A stretch of DNA of 64,000 nucleotides from Blastococcus sp. MG754426 (GCF_021699055.1 NZ_SSXC01000001.1:186001-250000), one strand, 5' to 3'. Shown: positions 30,040 through 38,220, counted from the stretch's first letter. A program made the numbers and translations. The notes: a model not told the origin generated them from the letters alone.

Positions 30040-30291
30040 ATGGACTGGCGCCACCGCGCGCTCTGCCGGGACGAGGACCCGGAGCTGTTCTTCCCGATCG
30101 GGACGACCGGCCCCGCGCTCGTCCAGATCGAGCAGGCGAAGGCCGTGTGCCAGCGCTGCCCGGTGGTCTCGTCGTGCCTGGACTGGGCCCTGCGCTCCGG
30201 CCAGGACTCCGGTGTCTGGGGTGGGCTCTCCGAGGACGAGCGACGCGCGCTGAAGCGGCGTCAGGCTCGCACCCGGGTCCACACCGCCTGA
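30040..30291 (+). CDS. whiB1: WhiB1 transcriptional regulator
   Basis: An 83-residue Wbl protein. Four cluster-binding Cys are at 9, 37, 40 and 46 (C-x27-C-x2-C-x5-C), the turn GVWGG at 58-62, then the basic DNA-binding ERRALKRRQ. It starts MDWRHRALCRDEDPELFF, nearly identical to M. tuberculosis WhiB1. WhiB1 carries a NO-reactive [4Fe-4S] cluster, binds SigA and is essential in M. tuberculosis. The convergent pdtaS gene 123 bp away repeats the Rv3219-Rv3220c order. Confidence 0.94.
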   Translation: MDWRHRALCRDEDPELFFPIGTTGPALVQIEQAKAVCQRCPVVSSCLDWALRSGQDSGVWGGLSEDERRALKRRQARTRVHTA

Positions 30292-30414
30292 CCGCCGAGC
30301 ACGACGGCGCGCCGCCGGGGTAGCCGGCGGCGTCCGCACCACCGCAGTCGCACCGACCGCCACGAGGCCGGTCCGGGTCCCCCGGGCCGGCCTCGGCGCC
30401 GTCCGAGGCCGAGC

Positions 30415-31896
30415 TCAGCGCCGGGGCCAGGCGCTCTCCGGCAGCGTCAGCACCACCTCCGTGCCCGAGCGGCCCTCCAGCGGGCCCATCGCCAGGCTCC
30501 CGCCCAGCTCGCTGATCACCAGCGTGCGCACGATCTGCAGCCCCAGCCCGTCGCTGGCTGCGGGGTCGAAACCGGGCGGCAGCCCCTGGCCGTCGTCGCG
30601 GACCCGCACGCGGAGGTCCCCGCCCTCGCGCTCGGCGACCAGCTCGATGACCCCCGGCTCCCCCTCGGGGAAGGCGTGCTCCGCCGCGTTGTGCAGCAGC
30701 TCGGTCACCGCGAGCACCAGCGGCGTCGCCGCGGCCGCGGGCAGCTCCCCGAACGATCCGATCCGCCGGGTCCGGGCCGCGGGCCCCACGCTGGTGAGGT
30801 CACCGAGCATCGGCAGCACCTGGTCGAGGACGTCGTCGACGTCGACGACGTCCTCCCGGCTGCCCGCCAGCGTCTCGTGCACCACGGCGATGGAGGCCAC
30901 CCGCCGCACCGACTCCTCCAGCGCCGCCCGGGCGGCCGGTTCGGTCATCCGCCGGGCCTGCAGCCGCAGCAGCGCAGCGACCGTCTGCAGGTTGTTCTTC
31001 ACCCGGTGGTGGATCTCCCGGATGGTCGCGTCCTTGGTCAGCAGCGCCCGGTCACGCCGGCGGACGTCGGTCACGTCCCGGACCAGCACCAGCGCGCCGT
31101 GCTCGGCGCCGGGGGCCTGCAGCGGGAGGGCCCGCAGCAGCAGTGTCGCGCTGGCGCCCTCGACGTCCATCGGGTCCAGGTAGCGCCCGGCGACCGCCGC
31201 CGTGATGCCCGCGGCCGCCGCCTCCCCGGCCACCCGGTCGGTCACCGCCCGGCAGGTCACCTCGGCGAGGACGGCGCCGGCCAGGTCGCCGGCGACACCG
31301 ATCCGGCGGTAGGCCGAGAGCGCGTTCGGGCTGGCGTAGGTGACCCGGCCGGCCCGGTCCAGCCGCACGAGCCCGTCCCCCACCCGGGGGCTCATCTCCG
31401 CGTCCTGCATCGTGACCGGCGGGAAGGTGCCCGCGGAGACCATGAGGCAGAGGTCCGCCGCGATGTCGAGGTAGGTGAGCTCCAGCGTCGACGGCGACCT
31501 GGTCACCGCGAGGTTGGTGTCCTTGGCCAGGACGGCGATGCCCACGCCCTCGTGCCGCACCGGGATGACCTCGCGGCGGCGCGGGGTCGCCCCGGACCAG
31601 TCCGGCTCCCCGTCGGTGACGGGCCGCCCCTCGCGGAGCGCCACGGCGAACGGGCCGGCGGCATCGGCGTCCAGCTCCACGCCGACCATGTCCTCCGGGC
31701 GGCTGGTCGGCGCGGTCAGCGGGCGCACCTGGGCCACGCACCACCACGACCCGCAGCGCTGCGGCACCCAGAGCGTCAGGTCGGCGAACGAGAGGTCGGC
31801 CAGCAGCTGCCAGTCGGCCACCAGGCGCCGCGCGTGGTCGATCTGGGCCGGGCTGGACTCCGTGCCGCGGGTGAGGCGCTCCGAGAGGCTGCTCAT
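30415..31896 (-). CDS. pdtaS: sensor histidine kinase PdtaS
   Basis: A 493-residue soluble kinase: N-terminal GAF-type domain (about 20-155), PAS domain (about 170-285), then a HisKA_2 dimerisation domain with phospho-acceptor His in EIHHRVKNNLQTVAALL (about 295-311) and an HATPase_c domain (DGQGLPPG, GLGLQIVRTL). The order matches Rv3220c PdtaS, which senses copper and NO and phosphorylates the ANTAR regulator PdtaR. PdtaR is not in this window. TAGGCT lies 9 nt before the ATG, indicating a leaderless mRNA. Confidence 0.9.
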   Translation of the reverse strand: MSSLSERLTRGTESSPAQIDHARRLVADWQLLADLSFADLTLWVPQRCGSWWCVAQVRPLTAPTSRPEDMVGVELDADAAGPFAVALREGRPVTDGEPDWSGATPRRREVIPVRHEGVGIAVLAKDTNLAVTRSPSTLELTYLDIAADLCLMVSAGTFPPVTMQDAEMSPRVGDGLVRLDRAGRVTYASPNALSAYRRIGVAGDLAGAVLAEVTCRAVTDRVAGEAAAAGITAAVAGRYLDPMDVEGASATLLLRALPLQAPGAEHGALVLVRDVTDVRRRDRALLTKDATIREIHHRVKNNLQTVAALLRLQARRMTEPAARAALEESVRRVASIAVVHETLAGSREDVVDVDDVLDQVLPMLGDLTSVGPAARTRRIGSFGELPAAAATPLVLAVTELLHNAAEHAFPEGEPGVIELVAEREGGDLRVRVRDDGQGLPPGFDPAASDGLGLQIVRTLVISELGGSLAMGPLEGRSGTEVVLTLPESAWPRR

Positions 31897-31971
31897 GGTG
31901 GTCCGAGCCTAGGACCCGCGGCGGGGCCCACCCCGGGCGGGCGAGGCCGGTGGCCGTCCTAGCCTGGGCCC

Positions 31972-32469
31972 GTGCTGCCCTCCCCCGCCCTGCGCATCGA
32001 GCCGGCCCTGGCCGCCGACCACGACCGCATCGCCGCCCTCACCGTGCAGGTCTACGTCGACGGCGGGCTGGCGTCGGCGGGCTACGCGGCCGAGCTGGCC
32101 GATGTGGCCGGCCGCGCCCGCGTGGCCGAGCTGCTGGTCGCCCGGGACGACGGGGGCGAGCTGATCGGCAGCGTGGCCTTCGTGGCCGGGGGCGAGTTCG
32201 GCGAGGTGCTGGAGTCCCCCGACGAGGCCGGGTTCCGCATGCTGGTGGTGGACCCGCGAGCACGGGGCCGCGGCGTGGGCGAGGCGCTGGTGCGCGCGTG
32301 CCTGGACCGGGCGCGGGAGACCGGCCGGCGGCGCGTCGTCATCTCCACCGGCACCCGCATGACCGCGGCCCACCGGCTCTACGAGCGGCTGGGCTTCACC
32401 CGGCTGCCGGAGCGCGACTGGACGCCGGTACCGGGCGTCGACCTGCTGGTCTACACCCGCCAGCTGTGA
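31972..32469 (+). CDS. GNAT-family N-acetyltransferase
   Basis: A 165-residue GNAT: MLVVDPRARGRGVGEALV is motif A (about 91-108) and RLYERLGFTRLPERDW the C-terminal motif. The substrate is unknown. TAGCCT (31960-31965) ends 6 nt before the GTG with no ribosome site, so it is a leaderless candidate. The stop is immediately followed by a dispersed repeat copy that fills the space to the convergent biotinyl gene. Confidence 0.83.
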   Translation: MLPSPALRIEPALAADHDRIAALTVQVYVDGGLASAGYAAELADVAGRARVAELLVARDDGGELIGSVAFVAGGEFGEVLESPDEAGFRMLVVDPRARGRGVGEALVRACLDRARETGRRRVVISTGTRMTAAHRLYERLGFTRLPERDWTPVPGVDLLVYTRQL

Positions 32470-32523
32470 GGCCGCGTCCAGGGGACCGCCCCGAGCCTGC
32501 GAGAGGTGGGGATGACGGGGTCC
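32470..32523 (-). repeat. stop-proximal dispersed repeat, copy E
   Basis: Read on the minus strand it begins GAGAGGACCCCGTC directly after the stop of the biotinyl-carrier gene, passes CTCGCAGGCTC and ends GGACGCGGCC at the GNAT stop. It occupies the whole 58-bp gap between the convergent genes. The terminal arms pair with a bulged A and one C-C mismatch. Copy D at 55820 has the same arrangement. Confidence 0.7.
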
Positions 32524-32527
32524 TCTC

Positions 32528-32752
32528 TCAGGCGGAGGCGACGATCGCGATGAGGTCGCCCTCCTGGAGCACCTCACCCTCGACCACGTGCAGCTCCTGC
32601 ACGGTGCCCGTGCGCTCGGTGAGCACCGGGATCTCCATCTTCATCGACTCCAGGATCACCAGCGTGTCCCCCGCCGACACCTGCGCACCGGGCTGCACCA
32701 GCACTTTCCAGACACTGGAGACCATCTCCGCGTGGATCTCCTCCACCGCCAC
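32528..32752 (-). CDS. biotinyl/lipoyl-domain carrier protein (TB7.3-like)
   Basis: A 74-residue free-standing biotinyl domain with the canonical motif ESMKMEIPV. Lys38 is the predicted biotinylation site, flanked by AGDTLVIL and EGDLIAIV. It corresponds to Rv3221c (TB7.3), the small biotinylated protein near sigH in M. tuberculosis. GTG 32752 is chosen for the GGGAGG 5-10 nt upstream. It follows a biotin-carboxylase-like gene after 56 bp on the same strand, so the two may work together. Its carboxylase partner is not known. Confidence 0.88.
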   Translation of the reverse strand: MAVEEIHAEMVSSVWKVLVQPGAQVSAGDTLVILESMKMEIPVLTERTGTVQELHVVEGEVLQEGDLIAIVASA

Positions 32753-32808
32753 CGGTACCTCCCGCGCCCGCCGATCGTGAGCCCACATCCAAGCACGGCC
32801 GCCCGGCA

Positions 32809-33858
32809 TCAGGTCGCCGGCGCGACCCCGTCCCCGGCGAGCCGCCCGAGCACCGCGCAGACCTCCGGCCCGTCGTGCGGCACACCGGCCTCGGGCAGCC
32901 CGGACAGCACCCGGCTGACCGCACGGGCCGCCGCCGTCACGTCGTCCGCCCCACCGCTGACGGTGGCCAGCAGGGCGTCGTACCAGCCGTCGAGGCGGTC
33001 ACCGGGCTCGTAGCCGCTCACCGCGACCAGCGCGACGCCGTCGTCGACCGCGGGAGGGCGACCGGCCCCGGGGAGGCGGCCGCTGATCCGCCCGGCGGTC
33101 CCCGGGGGCAGGGTGGCGCGGAGCTGCGCGGCGACCGCGGCCCGCGGCGCGGGACGGCCCTCGGGGGCGGCATCGGCCTCCCGGAGCCCGGCGGCGCTGC
33201 GGAGGGCCAGCTCGACGGCGTCCACGCCGTGGGAGCGCTCGAGCACCGCCATGTCCAGCGAGAAGCCCGCGGCGACCTCGGCGAGCGAGCCGTCGGGGGC
33301 GATCCCGACGGTGACGAGCCCGCGCCAGCCGACCTCGGCGAGGCGGTGCGCCGCGGCCGGCAGCCGGCCGGGCTCACCCGGGGTCCAGGAGACCCGGGCG
33401 ATGCCGGCGGCGCGGTCGCGGGCCACCGGGGTGGTGAAGCGCAGCCCCTCGGCGGTCACCCAGGCGAGGAACCCCCGCTCGCTGGCCGGCTCCACGCCGT
33501 CCCCGCCGAGCCGCTCGAGCACCTCCGGGTCGGGGCCGCCCCACCGCAGACCCGCGGCGATGACCCCGCCGGCCAGCCGGGCGTTGCCGGCCAGCGCGGG
33601 CGGGACGGGGAGCACCGTGTCCGCGCCGCTGCGCCGCGCCGCCTCGACGATGCGGTCGACGGCGAGGTAGGACTCGGCGGCCGGCGCCGGCCCCAGGAGC
33701 ACCGCGTCGTCGGCCAGGCGCACGTGGCGGGCCGAGCGCTCCGTCTCGCTGTGCACCGCCACGGCCTTGAGACCGAGCCGCTGGCACGCCCGGATCGCGG
33801 CGCACCCCGCCGGCCCCCGTCCGGCGACGAGGACGGTCTCGATCCCCAGCTGCGGCAC
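32809..33858 (-). CDS. degenerate biotin-carboxylase-like protein
   Basis: A 349-residue protein. The first 90 residues are an almost canonical biotin carboxylase N-domain: IETVLVAGRGPAG, IRACQRLGLKAVAVHSE, HVRLADDAVLLGPAPAAESY. The HPGYGFLSEN motif is replaced by LPVPPALAGN. The ATP-grasp core is missing or decayed: no Gly-rich KxxGGGGGRG loop, no CS-QRR motif, and the EMN-x-R-x-QVEH motif reads EVAAGFSLDMAVLERSHG. A BC_C-like tail (GYEPGDRLDGWYDALLATV) remains. Total length is 100 short of AccC. GAGGAG sits 5 nt before the GTG. It is probably catalytically dead, yet the frame is intact. Confidence 0.75.
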   Translation of the reverse strand: MPQLGIETVLVAGRGPAGCAAIRACQRLGLKAVAVHSETERSARHVRLADDAVLLGPAPAAESYLAVDRIVEAARRSGADTVLPVPPALAGNARLAGGVIAAGLRWGGPDPEVLERLGGDGVEPASERGFLAWVTAEGLRFTTPVARDRAAGIARVSWTPGEPGRLPAAAHRLAEVGWRGLVTVGIAPDGSLAEVAAGFSLDMAVLERSHGVDAVELALRSAAGLREADAAPEGRPAPRAAVAAQLRATLPPGTAGRISGRLPGAGRPPAVDDGVALVAVSGYEPGDRLDGWYDALLATVSGGADDVTAAARAVSRVLSGLPEAGVPHDGPEVCAVLGRLAGDGVAPAT

Positions 33859-34032
33859 TGCTGCTCCTCTTCGAACTCGCCCGGCCCGGCGCACGGCCGG
33901 TGCGCCCCGTGAGAGGCTTGTCGGGTCAGCTTGGCGGGTCGTCCGGCGCCGCGCACCCGCGTGCGCCGGTTCCGGTCCCGCACCGGTCCTGGGCCACCCG
34001 GCCCGTCAGCAGCATGAGAGAGGAGGGCAGCG

Positions 34033-34107
34033 ATGTCCAAGCGCGGACGCAAGCGTCGCTCCCGCAAGGGGAACAAGGCCAACCACGGCAAGCGCCCCAA
34101 CGCCTGA
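34033..34107 (+). CDS. ribosomal protein bL37 (AURKAIP1/COX24-type), 24 residues
   Basis: A 24-residue, strongly basic peptide MSKRGRKRRSRKGNKANHGK plus RPNA. It matches the actinobacterial 50S protein bL37 first seen in mycobacterial ribosome structures and named AURKAIP1/COX24-domain protein in databases. AGGAGG ends 7 nt before the ATG. It is divergent from the biotin-carboxylase-like gene. A dispersed repeat and a long hairpin follow and insulate it from rsrA. Confidence 0.9.
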   Translation: MSKRGRKRRSRKGNKANHGKRPNA

Positions 34108-34111
34108 AGAA

Positions 34112-34165
34112 GGACCCCCTGCCCCCCGCCGCTCGCAGGCTCGCGACGGGGCCCTGCAGGGGGCC
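34112..34165 (+). repeat. stop-proximal dispersed repeat, copy B (covarying stem)
   Basis: Begins 4 nt after the bL37 stop. Left arm GG(A)CCCCCTGC (34112-34122) pairs perfectly with GCAGGGGGCC (34156-34165), with one bulged A. Here the stem end is CTGC/GCAG in place of GTCC/GGAC, changed on both sides. It contains CTCGCAGGCTC, shared with copies D and E, and an internal GACGGGGCC. Confidence 0.72.
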
Positions 34166-34213
34166 AGACGCCAGAGGCCCAGGACCCGTCGGGTCCTGGG
34201 CCTCTGCCGTCTG
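34165..34213. terminator. bidirectional hairpin between bL37 and rsrA
   Basis: Arms 34165-34187 and 34191-34213 form a 23-bp stem with a single C-C mismatch and a three-base loop (GTC). The stem is nearly symmetric and lies between convergent genes, so it can stop transcripts from both sides. Confidence 0.85.
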
Positions 34214-34222
34214 CAGGCGCTG

Positions 34223-34561
34223 CTAGGCGGTCGGGCGCTCCTCGGAGTGCTCGACGGTCAGCCGCTCGACGCTGACCTGCGTGCCGTCCTCCTCGAAGGA
34301 GACGCTCGTCAGCTGCATCTTGATGCGCTCCCGCAGGCCCGTCGGAGGCTTGTCGCCGCCGCACCGCCGGCGCACCAGCGCCTTGAACTCCGCCTCGATG
34401 CCGAACTGCCGCAGGCACGACGAGCACTCGTCGAGGTGCTCGGCGATCACGGTGCGCCGCTCGTCGGACGTCTGGTGGTCGAGGAATTCGAAGACGTGGG
34501 TGAGGACGTCGTCGCACGAGTTGATCTCGAGGGGCTCGCCGGCCCCCAGCTCGTCGCTCAC
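34223..34561 (-). CDS. rsrA: redox-sensing anti-sigma factor RsrA (RshA)
   Basis: A 112-residue zinc-binding anti-sigma factor. The ZAS motif is H42-x3-C46-x2-C49 ([14 protein letters not shown]) with upstream Cys16, the same spacing as RsrA of Streptomyces. Disulfide formation releases SigR under thiol oxidation. The GTG start overlaps the sigR stop (GTGA), so the sigma factor and its inhibitor are translationally coupled. Confidence 0.94.
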   Translation of the reverse strand: MSDELGAGEPLEINSCDDVLTHVFEFLDHQTSDERRTVIAEHLDECSSCLRQFGIEAEFKALVRRRCGGDKPPTGLRERIKMQLTSVSFEEDGTQVSVERLTVEHSEERPTA

Positions 34562-35253
34562 GGGCGGGTCGCCTCCTCACCGGCCCCGGCGCGGACGAAA
34601 CCGCGCTCCCGGGCGTAGTCGGCCAGCAGCTTCTGCAGCCCGCGCCGACCGCGGTGCAGCCGGGACATCACCGTGCCGATGGGCGTGCCCATGATCTCGG
34701 CGATCTCCTTGTAGGCGAAGCCCTCGACGTCGGCCAGGTAGACGGCCAGCCGGAAGTCCTCGGGGAGCTGCTGCAGCGCTTCCTTGATGTCGGAGTCCGG
34801 CAGGTGGTCCAGGGCCTCGATCTCCGCCGACCGCAGCCCCGACGAGGTGTGCTCCTCGGCGGCGTACAGCTGCCAGTCCTGCACCTGGTCGGTGGGGTAC
34901 TGCTGCGGCTGCCGCTGCTTCTTGCGGTAGCTGTTGATGTAGGTGTTCGTCAGGATCCGGTACAGCCAGGCCTTGAGGTTGGTGCCCTCGGCGAACTGGT
35001 GGAACGCGGAGTAGGCCTTGACGAAGGTCTCCTGCACCAGGTCCTCGGCGTCGGCCGGGTTGCGGGTCATCCGCAGGGCCGCCGGGTACAGCTGGTCCAG
35101 GAAGGGCAGCGCGTCCCGCTCGAACCGCGCATCCCGCTCGGCGCGGGTCTCGGCGAGCTCGGTGCGGCTGCCGCCCTCGCGCGCCTCCGGTACCTCGACC
35201 GGGGTCGCCTCGGGCAGCTGACCGGTGTTGTCGACCGCGGACTCCTCAGGCAC
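34558..35253 (-). CDS. sigR: ECF sigma factor SigR (SigH)
   Basis: A 231-residue ECF sigma factor of group 12. Region 2 holds [21 protein letters not shown] and [20 protein letters not shown]. Region 4 holds [20 protein letters not shown] and [18 protein letters not shown]. It controls thioredoxin, mycothiol and protein quality-control genes during thiol stress. GTG 35253 has AGAGAGGA 8 nt upstream and a -10 box 48 nt away. The frame stays open for another 59 codons to an ATG at 35430, comparable to the longer SigR' form of Streptomyces. Confidence 0.93.
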   Translation of the reverse strand: MPEESAVDNTGQLPEATPVEVPEAREGGSRTELAETRAERDARFERDALPFLDQLYPAALRMTRNPADAEDLVQETFVKAYSAFHQFAEGTNLKAWLYRILTNTYINSYRKKQRQPQQYPTDQVQDWQLYAAEEHTSSGLRSAEIEALDHLPDSDIKEALQQLPEDFRLAVYLADVEGFAYKEIAEIMGTPIGTVMSRLHRGRRGLQKLLADYARERGFVRAGAGEEATRP

Positions 35254-35300
35254 CGACCGTCCTCTCTGGGGCCCCCGGACGCGGGGCGCCACATCGGTCG

Positions 35301-35306
35301 ATCCTA
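35301..35306 (-). promoter_or_regulatory. -10 hexamer TAGGAT of sigR
   Basis: TAGGAT on the minus strand predicts transcription from about 35294, giving a leader of about 41 nt to GTG 35253. A transcript from here cannot encode the longer N-terminal form. A SigR-type GGAAT-N18-GTT promoter was not recognised. Confidence 0.5.
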
Positions 35307-35449
35307 GCCGCGCGGCGTCCGGACGGCCCGGGGGACGTCGGCGCGCGGCACGGGCGCGGGGGGTGGAGAGGGTGCTGCTCACGGCCGGTCCAACGGCACC
35401 GCCCGGCGCCGGCATTCCCGTCGGCCGCACCTGGGTAGGCTGCCGCGCC

Positions 35450-35923
35450 GTGGCGGCAACCCCGGCGGTGCGGGTCGTGGAGCAGGCGAAGGTGGCGCAC
35501 GCGCTCCACCCCTACGACCCCGAGCACCCCGCGGACCAGGGGCACGGCGAGGCGGCGGTGGCCGCACTCGGCGCCGACGCCCGCCAGGTGTTCAAGACGC
35601 TGGTCGCGCGCGTCGACGGCTCGCTCACCGTCGCGGTCGTCCCCGTGAGCGGCACGCTGGACCTCAAGGCGCTGGCGGCGGCGACCGGCGGGCGCAAGGC
35701 GGCGATGGCCGAGCCGGCCGACGCGGAGCGCGCCACCGGCTACGTCGTCGGCGGCATCAGCCCCCTGGGCCAGCGCAAGCTGCTGCCCACCGTCGTGGAC
35801 TCCTCGGCGCTGGAGTTCCCCACCGTGCTGGTCAGCGCCGGCAGGCGCGGCCTGCAGCTGGAGCTGCCGCCGGCCGAGCTGGTGCGGCTGACCCGGGCGC
35901 GCACCGCGCCGATCGGCCGCTGA
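35450..35923 (+). CDS. ybaK: Cys-tRNA(Pro)/aminoacyl-tRNA deacylase (YbaK/EbsC)
   Basis: A 157-residue YbaK-family editing domain. It begins [21 protein letters not shown] and contains [10 protein letters not shown] with the conserved Lys, [21 protein letters not shown] (GGxSPxGQ+K signature) and [11 protein letters not shown]. It hydrolyses Cys mischarged on tRNA-Pro. TAGGCT (35436-35441) lies 8 nt before the GTG without a ribosome site (leaderless). It is divergent from sigR and convergent with the spermidine-synthase fusion gene (1 bp gap). Confidence 0.9.
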   Translation: MAATPAVRVVEQAKVAHALHPYDPEHPADQGHGEAAVAALGADARQVFKTLVARVDGSLTVAVVPVSGTLDLKALAAATGGRKAAMAEPADAERATGYVVGGISPLGQRKLLPTVVDSSALEFPTVLVSAGRRGLQLELPPAELVRLTRARTAPIGR

Positions 35924-35924
35924 C

Positions 35925-37472
35925 TCAGGGAGTCGCGTAGGGGGTGAGCAGCTGGTCGACGGGGGCGAAGTCGTCGGTCAGCACGCGGGCGTCGCCGACG
36001 AACCGGGCCAGCTCCTCCCCCTCGGCCACCTGCCAGGCCAGGTCGTGGTCGGTCAGCTCCGCGGCGATCCCCGCCACCGGCAGCGGCCGCTGGGATGCCA
36101 CCGCGACCACGTTGCCGCCGTCCTCCCCGGCGAGCACCGGCGCACGGGCGAGCAGCACCACGTGGTCGAACACCTCGCGCATCGTCGCCAGCTCCGCCCG
36201 CACGAACGACAGCGGCGGGTGGTCGATCAGGTTGACCGCGTAGACGCCGTCCTCGGTCAGCGCCCGGTCGACCAGCTCGAGCGCCTCGCGCGTGGTGAGC
36301 TGCCAGGGCACCGAGAGCCCGCCGAACGCGTCGCCGACGACGAGGTCGCGCTCCCCCGCCGGCTCCTCGGCCAGCCCCACCCGGCCGTCGGCCACCCGCA
36401 CCCGCAGCTCCGGCGAGGTCTCCAGCCCGAGCTGCTCGCGGTCCATGGCCACCACCTCGGGATCGACCTCCACCACGAGGCTGTCGGTCCCGGGGCGCAC
36501 CTCCGCCAGGTACCGCGGCAGGGTCAGCCCGCCGCCACCGACGTGCAGCGCCGAGACCGGCTCGCCCGCGGGGAAGGCGGCGTCGGCGACCGCGGCGATC
36601 GCCCGGACGTAGGCGAACTCCAGGTGGGTGGGGTCGGCCAGGTCGACGTAGGAGTGCCGCAGCGTGTCGAGCATCAGCACCCGGCCCGAGGGGCGCTCCG
36701 GATCGGCCACCACCCGCGCGCAGTGGTAGGCCGTCTCCTCCTCGCAGGGGGTGGGGGCCACCGCCGCCAGGGCGCCGCCCAGCACCACCAGCGCGAGCAG
36801 GCCGGCGGGGACCGTCCGCGGGCCGCCCCCGCGCCGCAGCACCACGCCCACCACCACACCGGTGAGCACGGTGACCGCGCCGGTGGCGACGAGGATGACG
36901 CTGCTGGGCAGGATCGCCACGAGCACGAACCCTGTCGCGAACGTCGCCGCGATGCCGCCGAGCGTGCCGATGCCCGAGAGCCGCCCGACCACCGCGCCGG
37001 TCTCGTCCAGGCTGGCCAGCTGCAGCTTGACCACCATCGGCGGCACGGCCGAGAGCAGCGCGGCGGGCACGACGACGGCGACCGCGGCCAGGAGAAGCAC
37101 CCCGCCGGCGTCCGCGCCGCTGAGCAGCGAGCCGGTGAACCGGACCAGCGGGAGCACGGCGACGACCAGGGCGCCACCGGCCACCAGCAGCGGCGCGAGC
37201 AGCCGGCGGGGGTCGGTGCGGTCGGCGGCCGCGCCGCCCAGCCAGGCGCCGGCCGCGATCGCCGCGAGCGCGAAGCCGATCACCGCGGTGCTCGTCTGCA
37301 CCGTGACGCCGACGTAGGGGGCGATGAGCCGCAGGCCGACGATCTCCAGCACGAGGACGGCGCCGGAGCTGAGGAAGGTCAGCCCCGCCGCGACCCAGGC
37401 CGGCAGCGCCCCGCCGGGTGGCGGGGGCTGCGGTGGCGCGTCGACCGGGGCGGGGGCCTCGTCCGCCGGCAC
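35925..37472 (-). CDS. membrane-fused spermidine synthase-like protein
   Basis: A 515-residue fusion: a Pro-rich N-terminus, a transporter-like membrane domain of about seven to eight helices (about 25-235) and a cytosolic spermidine synthase-like Rossmann domain (about 265-505). Motif LHVGGGGLTLPRYL is the SAM/dcSAM-binding site, VEVDPEVVAM and VGDAFGG follow. The gatekeeper Asp region is altered relative to SpeE, so aminopropyl transfer is uncertain. Such MFS/spermidine synthase fusions are common in actinobacteria. The gene starts 1 bp after the SRAP gene stop, so they are cotranscribed. Confidence 0.83.
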   Translation of the reverse strand: MPADEAPAPVDAPPQPPPPGGALPAWVAAGLTFLSSGAVLVLEIVGLRLIAPYVGVTVQTSTAVIGFALAAIAAGAWLGGAAADRTDPRRLLAPLLVAGGALVVAVLPLVRFTGSLLSGADAGGVLLLAAVAVVVPAALLSAVPPMVVKLQLASLDETGAVVGRLSGIGTLGGIAATFATGFVLVAILPSSVILVATGAVTVLTGVVVGVVLRRGGGPRTVPAGLLALVVLGGALAAVAPTPCEEETAYHCARVVADPERPSGRVLMLDTLRHSYVDLADPTHLEFAYVRAIAAVADAAFPAGEPVSALHVGGGGLTLPRYLAEVRPGTDSLVVEVDPEVVAMDREQLGLETSPELRVRVADGRVGLAEEPAGERDLVVGDAFGGLSVPWQLTTREALELVDRALTEDGVYAVNLIDHPPLSFVRAELATMREVFDHVVLLARAPVLAGEDGGNVVAVASQRPLPVAGIAAELTDHDLAWQVAEGEELARFVGDARVLTDDFAPVDQLLTPYATP

Positions 37473-37473
37473 G

Positions 37474-38220
37474 TCAGAACAGCGCCGGCTGGTCGGCGGG
37501 CGCGGCCACGCCGTCCGCCCGGGCGAGCAGTTCGGGGCCGTTGTTGCGCACGCTGTTGACCGCCGGGCTCACCGGGCGCAGCTCCAGCCCCTCGACGAAC
37601 TCCGGGGGCGTGGGACGGGCCAGCTCCGCGACGTCCTCGCGCGCCGGGTCCAGCCACTCCGCCCAGCGCTCCCTCGGCAGCACGAGCGGCATGCGGTCGT
37701 GGATCTCGGTGAGGGCGCCCGTCGCCGGGGCGGTGACCACGGTGCAGGTGTAGAGCCGGTCATCACCCTTCCCCCAGACCTCCCAGAGCCCGGCCATGGC
37801 GAGCACCGAGCCGTCCTCGGGGGTGATGAAGTAGGGCTGCTTGGCCGGGGAGTCCAGGCGCTTGGCCCACTCGAACCAGCCGTCGGCCGGCACCAGGCAC
37901 CGCCGCGAGCGGGCCGCGCTGCGGAACGCCGGCTTCTCGGTCAGCGACTCCACCCGGGCGTTGAGCATCCGGTTGCCGACCGACACGTCCTTGGCCCACG
38001 AGGGCACCAGCCCCCAGCGCACCGACCGGAGCTCGCGGTGCCCACCGCCCGTGGGCACGCCCTCGGCGTCGCGTTCCCTGGCGTGCCGCACCACGTAGAC
38101 GTCCTTGGTCGGCGCCACGTTGTAGTCCGCGGCCAGGGGTGGCTGCCCCGCGGCGGGGACCGCCTCGAACTCGAGGACGAGGTCCTCGGGTCTGGGGCTG
38201 GCCGCGTAGCGACCGCACAT
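37474..38220 (-). CDS. yedK: SOS-response-associated peptidase / abasic-site shield (SRAP, YedK/HMCES)
   Basis: A 248-residue SRAP protein. The essential Cys2 directly follows the initiator Met (MCGRY). Other active-site residues are in YNVAPT (Asn), CLVPADGWFEW (Glu) and EIHDRMPLVL (His). HMCES/YedK proteins form a stable thiazolidine crosslink to abasic sites in single-stranded DNA. GAGGAGG precedes the ATG. The same family lies beside aroA in M. tuberculosis (Rv3226c). Confidence 0.92.
   Translation of the reverse strand: MCGRYAASPRPEDLVLEFEAVPAAGQPPLAADYNVAPTKDVYVVRHARERDAEGVPTGGGHRELRSVRWGLVPSWAKDVSVGNRMLNARVESLTEKPAFRSAARSRRCLVPADGWFEWAKRLDSPAKQPYFITPEDGSVLAMAGLWEVWGKGDDRLYTCTVVTAPATGALTEIHDRMPLVLPRERWAEWLDPAREDVAELARPTPPEFVEGLELRPVSPAVNSVRNNGPELLARADGVAAPADQPALF

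Noticed and set aside
35254-35430. Annotating sigR from ATG 35430
   Set aside because: The extension has Arg/Pro/Ala-rich composition, no ribosome site and lies upstream of the -10 box that best explains sigR transcription. Kept only as a finding.
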